NCBI RefSeq assembly: GCF_042675745.1
Contig: NZ_JBHTJM010000006.1
Span: 186,001-250,000 of the forward strand
Reading direction: 5' to 3'
Length of the DNA stretch: 64,000 bases
From: Pseudofulvibacter geojedonensis
GTDB taxonomy: Bacteria; Bacteroidota; Bacteroidia; Flavobacteriales; Flavobacteriaceae
This document shows positions 15,434 to 23,605 of this stretch, one piece after another. The notes beneath the pieces were generated by a model. It ran no database searches. It saw nothing but the letters and a program-made list of their open reading frames with translations, and was not told the origin of the DNA. The first letter of the stretch is position 1; the number at the start of each line of letters is the position of its first letter. The position numbers were made by a program, and so were the translations under genes.

Positions 15434-16303
15434 ATGTCCAAAATTTACAATTACATAGACCTGAAAGGGATTCCATTTAAAAAGCTAGCTAGCTTCTCAA
15501 TAAAAATAGAGGAAGATGACATTTTAAATAGATTGAACATTGAATCTGATGAAACTACAGATAGAATCATAAACAAAGGGGAATTAATTATTTCTACTCA
15601 TAATCATTCCAACGTAAAAACCCCCGATTTTCCAAATAAATTCAAACTAGATAAAAAAGCCCAAGAAGAAGTTGTTACTAATTGGTTAAAAGATACCACA
15701 GGTTATATTGTGGATGAATTTAAAACGCTCTTCGAATTACCTGAATTAAACCAAAAACCATTTTTATTACAAATTGAGAGAGGAATTAGGAATTATTTTT
15801 TAGTACTCGCAACGAAAGTTATTAATGGAGATTTGATTGTCAAAGAAAAGTATCATAGTCATCATGGGTTTTTACAAGAAAATTTCATTAAAACATTTGG
15901 ACAAATAGAAAAAATAAACGGAACTATAGGCATTGATGGTAAAATGAATGACTTTGGGAATTTAACCGAAGTTGGTGGAGATTTGTGGTTTTCTAATCAT
16001 GTTTATCAAGAAAATTTAAAATCTATCAAACCATTAAAAATTGTTTACGGCGATTTAAATTTAAAAAATACACATGCAGCTTTGGAGTCTTTAGAAGAGG
16101 TAGGAGGAAATTTAAATTTAAGAAAGACTACATGTCATAACATATCATCACTTAAAAGAGTTGGTGGTAATATATTAGTGTCCAAAAATCAATTGGACAA
16201 CTTTGACTTCTCTAAGGTAGAAATCAATGGGGAAATTAAAACGTATAATGACAAATTTAATCAAGGCCAATTAACATCACCTCAATTAAAAAAAATAATA
16301 TAA
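15434..16303 (+). CDS. Repeat (solenoid) protein of unknown function
   Basis: The 289-residue protein has no signal peptide. Its C-terminal half (about 160-265) is a run of short repeats built on V(G/Y)G(D/N)LxL: VGGDLWFS, VYGDLNLKN, VGGNLNLRK, VGGNILVSK, which looks like a leucine-rich or beta-solenoid stack of four turns. The N-terminal half is not recognised. Such repeat proteins are found in variable, accessory parts of Flavobacteria genomes and are usually taken as binding proteins. The next gene starts 17 bp downstream. The spacing and the palindromic element at 16775-16886 suggest an inserted pair of genes. Confidence 0.6.
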   Translation: MSKIYNYIDLKGIPFKKLASFSIKIEEDDILNRLNIESDETTDRIINKGELIISTHNHSNVKTPDFPNKFKLDKKAQEEVVTNWLKDTTGYIVDEFKTLFELPELNQKPFLLQIERGIRNYFLVLATKVINGDLIVKEKYHSHHGFLQENFIKTFGQIEKINGTIGIDGKMNDFGNLTEVGGDLWFSNHVYQENLKSIKPLKIVYGDLNLKNTHAALESLEEVGGNLNLRKTTCHNISSLKRVGGNILVSKNQLDNFDFSKVEINGEIKTYNDKFNQGQLTSPQLKKII

Positions 16304-16320
16304 CGTAAGCCAGTACCTTC

Positions 16321-16770
16321 TTGAAAACACCCAATTACATTTTATTTATTCTGCTTATAATTTTATTTGTGATATTCCACAAAAGGAAATTAAGAAAAAA
16401 TAAAATTGTGGAATTTAACGATTTGAATCGCTCTTTTGATGAGCTTAAATTTCAATTTGAGAAAGGTCTGACTATTGAAAGCCATAAGCAAGGAACTAGA
16501 TATTTCGGACTTGAAAAGGTAAAAGAATGGAAGTCTAAATTTGGATATACCTTTAATATTTATGGAAATGACCATTTCATAGATAATAAACCTCATTTTC
16601 ATTTTGACCATAAAGAGAAAGGTGTTTTTTGTAAAATGAGTTTTGAGGGAGAAATATTTGAATGTAAAGGAAAAAATGAAATAGATAAGAAAGTATTAAA
16701 AGAATTATTAGTTTCTAAATGGAATGAAAAAAATCCAAAACTGAAATATAACATAAAAACCAGCACATAA
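16321..16770 (+). CDS. Membrane-anchored protein with DUF4160-like HFH motif
   Basis: The frame starts with TTG at 16321 (149 residues) and begins MKTPNYILFILLIILFVIFH, a single membrane anchor, followed by a soluble domain. That domain carries FNIYGNDHFIDNKPHFHFDH, which recalls DUF4160 proteins (xxIYxxDHxPPHFHxxY), small proteins often linked to toxin-antitoxin-like loci. The similarity is limited to the histidine-rich motif, so this is only a hint. It follows the repeat protein by 17 bp and is followed directly by a long palindromic element. Confidence 0.55.
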   Translation: MKTPNYILFILLIILFVIFHKRKLRKNKIVEFNDLNRSFDELKFQFEKGLTIESHKQGTRYFGLEKVKEWKSKFGYTFNIYGNDHFIDNKPHFHFDHKEKGVFCKMSFEGEIFECKGKNEIDKKVLKELLVSKWNEKNPKLKYNIKTST

Positions 16771-16774
16771 TACC

Positions 16775-16886
16775 GTGTATAATTAATTGCTTTGGTCGTT
16801 GCCTATTTGGAAAATTCCTTCGGAATTTTCTCGCGTTCGTTTTTGTTTACTAAATTAGTTACTTAAACACGTAACTAACTATACAC
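16775..16886. repeat. Long imperfect palindrome with central hairpin
   Basis: GTGTATAATTAATTG (16775-16789) pairs with TAACTAACTATACAC (16872-16886) at about 12 of 15 positions, and the middle holds a perfect 9-bp hairpin, GAAAATTCC-TTC-GGAATTTTC (16810-16830). The overall layout, an outer imperfect arm with an inner loop directly after an accessory gene, is like the recombination sites of gene cassettes, but the core bases of such sites are not evident. Confidence 0.6.
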
Positions 16887-16893
16887 AAAACCA

Positions 16894-17301
16894 TTAACCC
16901 AAAACCGTCAACACTAATTTTCTAGTCCCACCATAGTTACGGAATTCACATAAGTATATACCTTGCCAAGTTCCTAAATTTAAACGATAGTTGGTTATAG
17001 GTATACTTACTGTACTACCTACTAAAGAAGTTTTAATATGGGCTGGCATATCATCTGGTCCTTCGTAAGTATGTATATAATAAGGTTCGTTTTCTTTTAC
17101 TAATAAGTTAAAAGAAGATTCAAAGTCTTCTCTTACCGTTGGGTCGGCATTTTCGTTTATGGTTAAGCCTGCAGAAGTATGTTTTATAAACACATGTAAC
17201 AAACCTGTTTCTGGTAAGTCAATCGCGCTTTCTATATGTTGAGTAATTAAATGAAACCCGCGAGGAAACGCGGGTAATGTAATTTCTTTTTGTGTAGTCA
17301 T
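16894..17301 (-). CDS. YjbQ / UPF0047 family protein (secondary thiamine-phosphate synthase-like)
   Basis: The 135-residue product is a complete YjbQ protein: HTSAGLTINENADPTVREDFE carries the conserved His and Asn/Asp residues of the active-site cleft, and GTWQGIYLCEFRN is the conserved C-terminal motif. Members form trimers, and E. coli YjbQ has a weak thiamine-phosphate synthase activity, but the true role is unresolved. The gene is alone on the minus strand, ends 8 bp from the palindromic element, and the next gene upstream (metH/metF operon end) transcribes toward it across 260 bp without a recognised gene. Confidence 0.9.
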   Translation of the reverse strand: MTTQKEITLPAFPRGFHLITQHIESAIDLPETGLLHVFIKHTSAGLTINENADPTVREDFESSFNLLVKENEPYYIHTYEGPDDMPAHIKTSLVGSTVSIPITNYRLNLGTWQGIYLCEFRNYGGTRKLVLTVLG

Positions 17302-17561
17302 AGCGTAAAATTAGATATTTCTTTTTTCCATTGATGAAAAAAGAAACAAAAAAATCTAGCCTTCTGGATCTTTATCTAAATTTATTGTTTGTATCCTAAA
17401 TTTTAAGAACTCAATCCTCATAAAATCGGATTTCAAACAGCTTAAAATTTCACGGATACTTTTCTTCAAATTTTACGACAAATCTCCAAGAGGGCAAAAC
17501 CACTATTCATTAAAATACTACATCTAATAACCAGAAATCAATTCTTGGCTATCGCCAGTGA

Positions 17562-18518
17562 TTAAAAAACTTCTTTTGCTATAGCTTCTATATTACTAGA
17601 CTTCCCCATAGAATAATAATGTACTACAGGCACACCTGCAGCAATCAGCTCTTTACTTTGTTGTATTGCCCATTCTATTCCTACTTGGCGTATTTCTTTG
17701 TTGTTTTTACATTTCTCTACCTCAGCAATTAGCGGTTCTGGCAAATCTAACCTAAAAACCTGTGGCAATATTTGCATATGCCTTTGTATGGCTATTGGCT
17801 TAATTCCCGGAAGAATAGGCACTGTAATGCCAATTGCTCTAGCTTTTTCTACAAACTTGAAATATTTCTGGTTATCAAAAAACATTTGGGTTACTACATA
17901 ATGCGCTCCAGCATCTACTTTTTCTTTCAACCTCTTTAAATCGGTATCTAAACTAGGAGATTCTAAATGCTTTTCTGGATAACCGGCAACCCCTACACAA
18001 AAGTCAGATTTATATGGTGTTTCTATAATATCATGTAAATACTTACCATTATTCAAATTATTAATTTGCTCTACCAAATCTATAGCATATGTATTACCTC
18101 CATTGGCAGCCTGAAAATATGCTTCATCTTTTCTAGCATCGCCTCGTAAAGCCATTACATTATCTAATCCTAAATAATGACAATCTACTAATACATATTC
18201 TGTTTCTTCTTTGGTAAAGCCTCCGCATAATACATGTGGAATAGCATCTACATCATATTTATACTTTAAAGAAGCACAAATACCTACAGTTCCCGGACGC
18301 ATACGAGTTATCTTTTTCTCTAACAAACCGTTTTCTTTAGGTAGATATACATTCTCTTCTCTAGATGTTGTTACATCTATAAAAGGAGGTTTAAACTCCA
18401 TTAATGGGTCTATATTATTATATAATTCTTGAATATTTTGTCCCTTTTGTGGAGGCACAATTTCAAAAGAAAATAATGTTTTCCCTTTTGCTTGTTTTAT
18501 GTGTTCTGTTACTTTCAT
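17562..18518 (-). CDS. metF: 5,10-methylenetetrahydrofolate reductase
   Basis: The 318-residue TIM-barrel flavoenzyme starts KVTEHIKQAKGKTLFSFEI, has the FEIVPP glutamate motif near residue 18-23, DVTTSR, the NVMALRGDAR loop that binds FAD and NAD(P)H, and QMFFDN. It reduces 5,10-methylene-THF to 5-methyl-THF, the methyl donor for MetH encoded immediately upstream (55 bp gap). It is the last gene of the methionine operon. A weak hairpin TGGC-GATA-GCCA just past the stop is not a convincing terminator. Confidence 0.96.
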   Translation of the reverse strand: MKVTEHIKQAKGKTLFSFEIVPPQKGQNIQELYNNIDPLMEFKPPFIDVTTSREENVYLPKENGLLEKKITRMRPGTVGICASLKYKYDVDAIPHVLCGGFTKEETEYVLVDCHYLGLDNVMALRGDARKDEAYFQAANGGNTYAIDLVEQINNLNNGKYLHDIIETPYKSDFCVGVAGYPEKHLESPSLDTDLKRLKEKVDAGAHYVVTQMFFDNQKYFKFVEKARAIGITVPILPGIKPIAIQRHMQILPQVFRLDLPEPLIAEVEKCKNNKEIRQVGIEWAIQQSKELIAAGVPVVHYYSMGKSSNIEAIAKEVF

Positions 18519-18573
18519 TATCCTGGTATTAAGTACTTGTTTATTAGTACTAAAACTCTAATTATATTTACTT

Positions 18574-21249
18574 TTATTCAGCAATCGTAGGGTGCAACCA
18601 CTTTCTTGCTTTTTCTAATGCAATTCCTTTTCGTTCTGCATAATCTCGTACTTGGTCATCGGTAATTTTTCCTAAGCCAAAATATTTAGCTTCTTCATTG
18701 GCAAAATAATAACCCGAAACTGCAGCTGCTGGCCACATTGCTAAACTCTCTGTTAGACTCACTCCAATCCTTTCTTCTACATTAAGTAATTGCCAAATGG
18801 TTTCTTTTTCTAAGTGGTCTGGGCAGGCTGGATAACCTGGTGCCGGACGAATACCTTTGTAATTTTCTTTAATTAATTCTTCGTTACTTAAATTTTCGTT
18901 ACTGGCATAGCCCCAATGCTTTGTACGTACTCTATGGTGCAAATACTCTGCAAAAGCTTCGGCAAAACGATCTGCTAAGGCTTGAGCCATAATTGCATTA
19001 TAATCGTCTTGTTGTTCTTTGTATTTATTTGCTAACTCATCTGCTCCAAAAACAGCTGTACAAAAGCTACCTATGTAATCTGTTTTACCGGTCTCCTTAG
19101 GAGCAATAAAATCTGCTAAAGCATGATTAAATTTCCCTTCTCTTTTTTGTAATTGCTGACGTAGAGTTCTAAAAACAGCTACGTCCTTTCCTTTTTTCTG
19201 TACAGAAATATCATCATCATTAACAGTATTTGCTTCAAACAAACCAAAAACAGCCTTTGGTTTAAGTGATTGATTAACTACAATCTCATTCAACATTTGT
19301 TGAGCATCTTGATACAAATTTGTTGCTTGCTCTCCTACAATTTCATCTTCTAAGATATTGGGGAATTTACCATGCAAATCCCAAGAACGAAAAAATGGCG
19401 ACCAATCAAAATACGGAAGTAACTCTTTTAAACTCACCTGCTCTAAAGTCTGAACTCCTAATTCTTTAGGTTTTTTTATTTCGGTTTGATTCCAATCTAT
19501 TACAAATTTTTTCTTGCGAGCTTCTTCTATGCTTATATACGATTTTGTCTTACCTCTTTTTAAAAACTTGTCTCGAAACGCTTCATAATCTTTTTTAAGC
19601 TTAGCTACATACTCATTTTTGCTACTCTTGTTTAATAAATCTCCTACAACGGTAACAGCTCTTGAAGCATCGTTTACATGTACTACTGCATTTTTATATT
19701 GAGTATCTATTTTTACTGCTGTATGCGCCTTAGATGTTGTTGCTCCACCAATAAGTAAAGGAATATCTAAATTTTCACGTTCCATTTCTTTGGCTAAATA
19801 GACCATTTCATCTAGAGATGGTGTTATCAGTCCACTTAAACCAATAGCATCTACTTTTTCCTTTTTAGCTGTTTCTATAATCTTTTCTGGAGGAACCATA
19901 ACTCCTAAATCGATAATTTCGTAATTATTACAACCTAAAACTACCGATACAATATTTTTACCTATATCATGTACATCACCTTTAACCGTAGCCATTAAAA
20001 TTCGACCTAAAGCTTGTTGTTCCTCTCCTTTTTCTGCCTCTATAAATGGATTTAGATAAGCTACTGCTTTTTTCATTACACGAGCAGACTTCACTACCTG
20101 AGGCAGAAACATTTTTCCGCTTCCAAACAAGTCACCCACTACATTCATACCAGTCATTAAATGTCCTTCAATAACATGCAACGGCCTTTCTACACTTTTA
20201 CGAGCTTCTTCTGCGTCTTCTACTATAAAAGCATCTATTCCTTTTACCAAAGAATGTGTAATACGTTCTTGCAACGGTAAATTTCGCCATTCTAAAGCAG
20301 TTACCTCATCTTCTTTTTTCTTTCCCTTTACTGTTTCTGCAAATTCTAACAATCTTTCTGTAGCATCATCTCTTCTGTCTAGAATTACATCTTCTATATA
20401 TTCTAATAAATCTTTTGGAATATCATCATACACCTCTAACATGGTTGGATTTACAATACCCATATTCATACCAGCCTGAATGGCATAATACAAAAATACC
20501 GAGTGCATTGCCTCTCTAACTACATTATTCCCTCTAAAAGAAAACGACACATTACTCACTCCTCCACTTACACTGGCATGTGGTAAATTTTCGCGAACCC
20601 AACGTGTAGCTTCAATAAAATCAATAGCATTTTTTCTATGCTCTTCCATTCCTGTTGCTACAGGAAATATATTTAAATCGAATATGATATCTTCTGGAGG
20701 AAAACGAACAACATCAACTAATATTCTATATGAACGCTCTGCGATTTCTATTCTTCTTTGATAATTATCTGCTTGACCAACCTCATCAAAAGCCATAATA
20801 ATAACTGCAGCTCCATAACGTTTTACTTGTTTGGCTTCCCAAATAAATTTTTCTTCTCCTTCTTTAAGCGAAATAGAATTAACAACACATTTACCTTGAA
20901 CAACTTGTAAACCTGCTTCTATAATTTCCCATTTAGAACTATCAATCATGATGGGTACTCGACAAATATCAGGTTCTGCAGCAATCAGATTTAAAAACTT
21001 TACCATTGCTGCTTTACCGTCAATCAAACCATCATCCATATTAATATCGATGATTTGTGCTCCTCCATCTACCTGATGCCTAGCAATAGCTAAGGCTTCG
21101 TCATGCTTTTCTTCTTTTATTAAACGAAGAAATTTTCGTGAACCTGCCACATTGGTACGCTCACCTACATTAATAAAATTACTTTCTGGAGTAATAATTA
21201 ACGGTTCTAAACCGCTTAATTTCATGTATCTTTTACCATCTAACTTCAT
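18574..21249 (-). CDS. metH: Methionine synthase, folate/cobalamin/reactivation part
   Basis: This 891-residue protein holds the last three modules of cobalamin-dependent methionine synthase: the pterin-binding barrel (about 1-320, starting near GERTNVAGSRKF), the cobalamin-binding module (about 330-560, with DVHDIGKNI supplying the cobalt-ligating His and GLSGLITPS), and the AdoMet-binding activation domain (about 590-890, RPAPGYPACPDH). The homocysteine-binding module is encoded by the separate gene immediately upstream, one base away. This split is usual in Bacteroidota and the two products must act together. The reaction is homocysteine plus 5-methyl-THF to methionine plus THF. Cobalamin is required. 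Confidence 0.96.
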   Translation of the reverse strand: MKLDGKRYMKLSGLEPLIITPESNFINVGERTNVAGSRKFLRLIKEEKHDEALAIARHQVDGGAQIIDINMDDGLIDGKAAMVKFLNLIAAEPDICRVPIMIDSSKWEIIEAGLQVVQGKCVVNSISLKEGEEKFIWEAKQVKRYGAAVIIMAFDEVGQADNYQRRIEIAERSYRILVDVVRFPPEDIIFDLNIFPVATGMEEHRKNAIDFIEATRWVRENLPHASVSGGVSNVSFSFRGNNVVREAMHSVFLYYAIQAGMNMGIVNPTMLEVYDDIPKDLLEYIEDVILDRRDDATERLLEFAETVKGKKKEDEVTALEWRNLPLQERITHSLVKGIDAFIVEDAEEARKSVERPLHVIEGHLMTGMNVVGDLFGSGKMFLPQVVKSARVMKKAVAYLNPFIEAEKGEEQQALGRILMATVKGDVHDIGKNIVSVVLGCNNYEIIDLGVMVPPEKIIETAKKEKVDAIGLSGLITPSLDEMVYLAKEMERENLDIPLLIGGATTSKAHTAVKIDTQYKNAVVHVNDASRAVTVVGDLLNKSSKNEYVAKLKKDYEAFRDKFLKRGKTKSYISIEEARKKKFVIDWNQTEIKKPKELGVQTLEQVSLKELLPYFDWSPFFRSWDLHGKFPNILEDEIVGEQATNLYQDAQQMLNEIVVNQSLKPKAVFGLFEANTVNDDDISVQKKGKDVAVFRTLRQQLQKREGKFNHALADFIAPKETGKTDYIGSFCTAVFGADELANKYKEQQDDYNAIMAQALADRFAEAFAEYLHHRVRTKHWGYASNENLSNEELIKENYKGIRPAPGYPACPDHLEKETIWQLLNVEERIGVSLTESLAMWPAAAVSGYYFANEEAKYFGLGKITDDQVRDYAERKGIALEKARKWLHPTIAE

Positions 21250-21250
21250 C

Positions 21251-22249
21251 TTAAACCTCTACTTTTCTTGGTTGATAGTTACTTGCCAACTCTGTAATAG
21301 CTTTAATATGAGCAGGAGTAGTTCCGCAACAACCACCAATGATATTTATCAATCCTTTTTTTAGATATTCTTCTATTTGCTGAGCCATTTCTTCTGGAGT
21401 TTCGTCGTATTCTCCGAAAGCATTAGGCAAACCCGCATTTGGATGAGCAGATATAGCAAACTCTGTTTTTGGAGCTATTGACTCTAAATGTGGTTGTAAC
21501 AAATTAGCTCCTAAAGCACAGTTAAACCCTACCGATAACAATGGTATATGAGATATAGAAATTAAAAATGCCTCGGCTGTTTGCCCAGATAATGTTCTAC
21601 CTGATGCATCAGTTATGGTTCCAGAAACCATAATAGGTACTTCTATATTTCTCTCATCTTTAACTTCTTCAATAGCAAACAAACAAGCCTTTGCGTTTAA
21701 AGTATCGAAAACGGTTTCAACTAATAAGATATCTGCTCCTCCATCTAATAAAGCTTCAATTTGTTGTTTATATGCCTCTCTTAACTCATCAAAAGTTACA
21801 GCTCGATACCCCGGATCATTTACATCCGGGGACATACTAGCTGTTCGGTTGGTTGGTCCAATTGAACCAGCAACAAACCTTGGTTTATTAGGGGTTAATT
21901 GATTAAACTCTTCGGCAACTTCTTTAGCTATTTTAGCTGACTCATAATTAAGTTCATATACTAGATCTTCCATCTGGTAATCTGCCATAGCTATAGTAGT
22001 TCCAGAGAAAGTATTGGTTTCTACGATATCTGCACCCGCTTCAAAGTATTTTCTATGAACTTCCTTTACTGCTTCTGGTTGAGTAATTGATAACAAATCA
22101 TTATTCCCTTGCAATGGAATTGGGTAATCTTTAAAACGTTCGCCTCTAAAATCTTCTTCCGTAAACTTATATTCTTGTAGCATGGTACCCATTGCGCCGT
22201 CAAGTACCAATATTCTTTTTTGTATTTCTTTATATATATTGTTTTTCAT
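21251..22249 (-). CDS. Methionine synthase, homocysteine S-methyltransferase part
   Basis: The 332-residue protein corresponds to the N-terminal module of MetH: LDGAMGTMLQEY near residues 15-26, ETNTFSGT, and the zinc-binding cysteines, one in VGFNCALGA and the pair in GGCCGTTPAH (near 305-314). It binds and activates homocysteine through zinc. Its stop is one base from the start of the larger metH gene, so the two-part enzyme is made in equal amounts. The 175-bp gap upstream to metZ shows no riboswitch or clear promoter and is presumably transcribed through. Confidence 0.94.
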   Translation of the reverse strand: MKNNIYKEIQKRILVLDGAMGTMLQEYKFTEEDFRGERFKDYPIPLQGNNDLLSITQPEAVKEVHRKYFEAGADIVETNTFSGTTIAMADYQMEDLVYELNYESAKIAKEVAEEFNQLTPNKPRFVAGSIGPTNRTASMSPDVNDPGYRAVTFDELREAYKQQIEALLDGGADILLVETVFDTLNAKACLFAIEEVKDERNIEVPIMVSGTITDASGRTLSGQTAEAFLISISHIPLLSVGFNCALGANLLQPHLESIAPKTEFAISAHPNAGLPNAFGEYDETPEEMAQQIEEYLKKGLINIIGGCCGTTPAHIKAITELASNYQPRKVEV

Positions 22250-22424
22250 TTGTAACGCTTCTTGCGATGGATTTTATGGTTCATCTTATAGATGGACACA
22301 TTATCTATTATCTTTTAACTACTTTCTTTTCAAGTTACTTTTACTATTTCTTCTAAAACCTAGCTCTTTAACAAAGGAATCTCCCGAAGTTGTAAAAAAT
22401 CAACTTTAGACTAATGATTGACAA

Positions 22425-23588
22425 CTATTCTAATGCTTGTTTTAAGTCTGCTATCACGTCTTCTACATTTTCTAAACCTACCGAACAGCGAACTAACCCA
22501 TCTGTAATTCCTACTTCTAACCTATCTTCTTCTAATAGTTTGCTATGAGTTGTAGAAGCTGGGTGGGTTACAATAGTTCTGGTATCTCCTAAATTGGCTG
22601 ATAATGAGCATAACCTTATATTGTTTAAAAACTTTCTTCCAGCTTCTATTCCTCCTTTAACCTCAAACGCAACAATATTGCCTCCTAAACGCATCTGTTT
22701 TTTAGCAATAGCATATTGAGGATGTGATTTTAAAAATGGATATTTTACCAAACTTACTTTGGGGTGGTTCTCTAAAAATTCTGCTACTTTGAGTGCGTTA
22801 TCACAATGCTTTTCTACTCGAATAGATAACGTTTCTAAACTCTTAGATAACACCCAAGCATTAAAAGGTGATATAGAAGGCCCTGTGTTTCTTGCAAATA
22901 GATAGATTTCTCTTATTAAATCAGCTTTCCCTACAGTGATTCCTCCCAGTACTCTTCCTTGACCATCTAACAGTTTAGTAGCTGAATGTATTACCAGATC
23001 TGCTCCAAAATCAATAGGATTTTGTAAATAAGGTGTTGCAAAACAATTGTCTATAACAAGTAATAAATTGTGTTTCTTTGCTATTCTCCCCAACAACTCT
23101 AAATCTAAAATATCTACTGCCGGATTAGTAGGTGTTTCTGCATATAATATTTTAGTGTTTGGCTGAATTAAACTTTCTATTCTATCTACTTCGTTTACTT
23201 TAAAATAGCTTGTTTCTATATTCCATTTAGGTAAAAACTTAGTAAACAAGCTATGGGTTGAACCAAATACAGAGCGACAAGAAACAATATGATCTCCGGC
23301 ATTTAATAAGGCTCCAAAAGTAGAAAAAACAGCTCCCATTCCTGTAGCAAAGGCATAGCCTGCCTCTGCTTTTTCCATAGCTACAATTTTATCTATAAAC
23401 TCTGTTGCATTTGGATTAGAAAATCTACTGTATAAGTTTTTCTCTTTTTCTTCTGCAAAAGAAGCTCTCATATCCTCTGCGTCATCAAAAACAAAACTCG
23501 ATGTTAAATACAATGGTGTAGAATGCTCAGAAAATTGAGTCCTTTCTGTTTGTGTTCTAACCGCTATAGTTTCAAAATGCTTGCTCAT
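22425..23588 (-). CDS. metZ: O-acyl-homoserine sulfhydrylase (MetZ-type, PLP enzyme)
   Basis: The 387-residue enzyme is a Cys/Met metabolism PLP-dependent protein. It has STPLYLTSSFVFD, SRFSNPNATEF, the substrate-site FATGMGAVFSTF, and the PLP lysine in HSATKLLDGQGRVLGG, the DGQGR phrase being typical of O-succinylhomoserine sulfhydrylase (MetZ). It makes homocysteine from sulfide and an acylated homoserine, bypassing cystathionine. Since the operon encodes a MetX-type acyltransferase, the true donor may be O-acetyl- or O-succinylhomoserine; sequence alone does not settle this. It lies 17 bp after the aspartokinase gene. Confidence 0.9.
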   Translation of the reverse strand: MSKHFETIAVRTQTERTQFSEHSTPLYLTSSFVFDDAEDMRASFAEEKEKNLYSRFSNPNATEFIDKIVAMEKAEAGYAFATGMGAVFSTFGALLNAGDHIVSCRSVFGSTHSLFTKFLPKWNIETSYFKVNEVDRIESLIQPNTKILYAETPTNPAVDILDLELLGRIAKKHNLLLVIDNCFATPYLQNPIDFGADLVIHSATKLLDGQGRVLGGITVGKADLIREIYLFARNTGPSISPFNAWVLSKSLETLSIRVEKHCDNALKVAEFLENHPKVSLVKYPFLKSHPQYAIAKKQMRLGGNIVAFEVKGGIEAGRKFLNNIRLCSLSANLGDTRTIVTHPASTTHSKLLEEDRLEVGITDGLVRCSVGLENVEDVIADLKQALE

Positions 23589-23605
23589 ATTTATTTGGCT
23601 TTTTT

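Noticed and set aside
22250..22424. Second riboswitch before the homocysteine methyltransferase gene
   Set aside because: The gap has none of the S-box core blocks (GAGGGA, ATGAAGCC, GCAACC) nor a convincing promoter.
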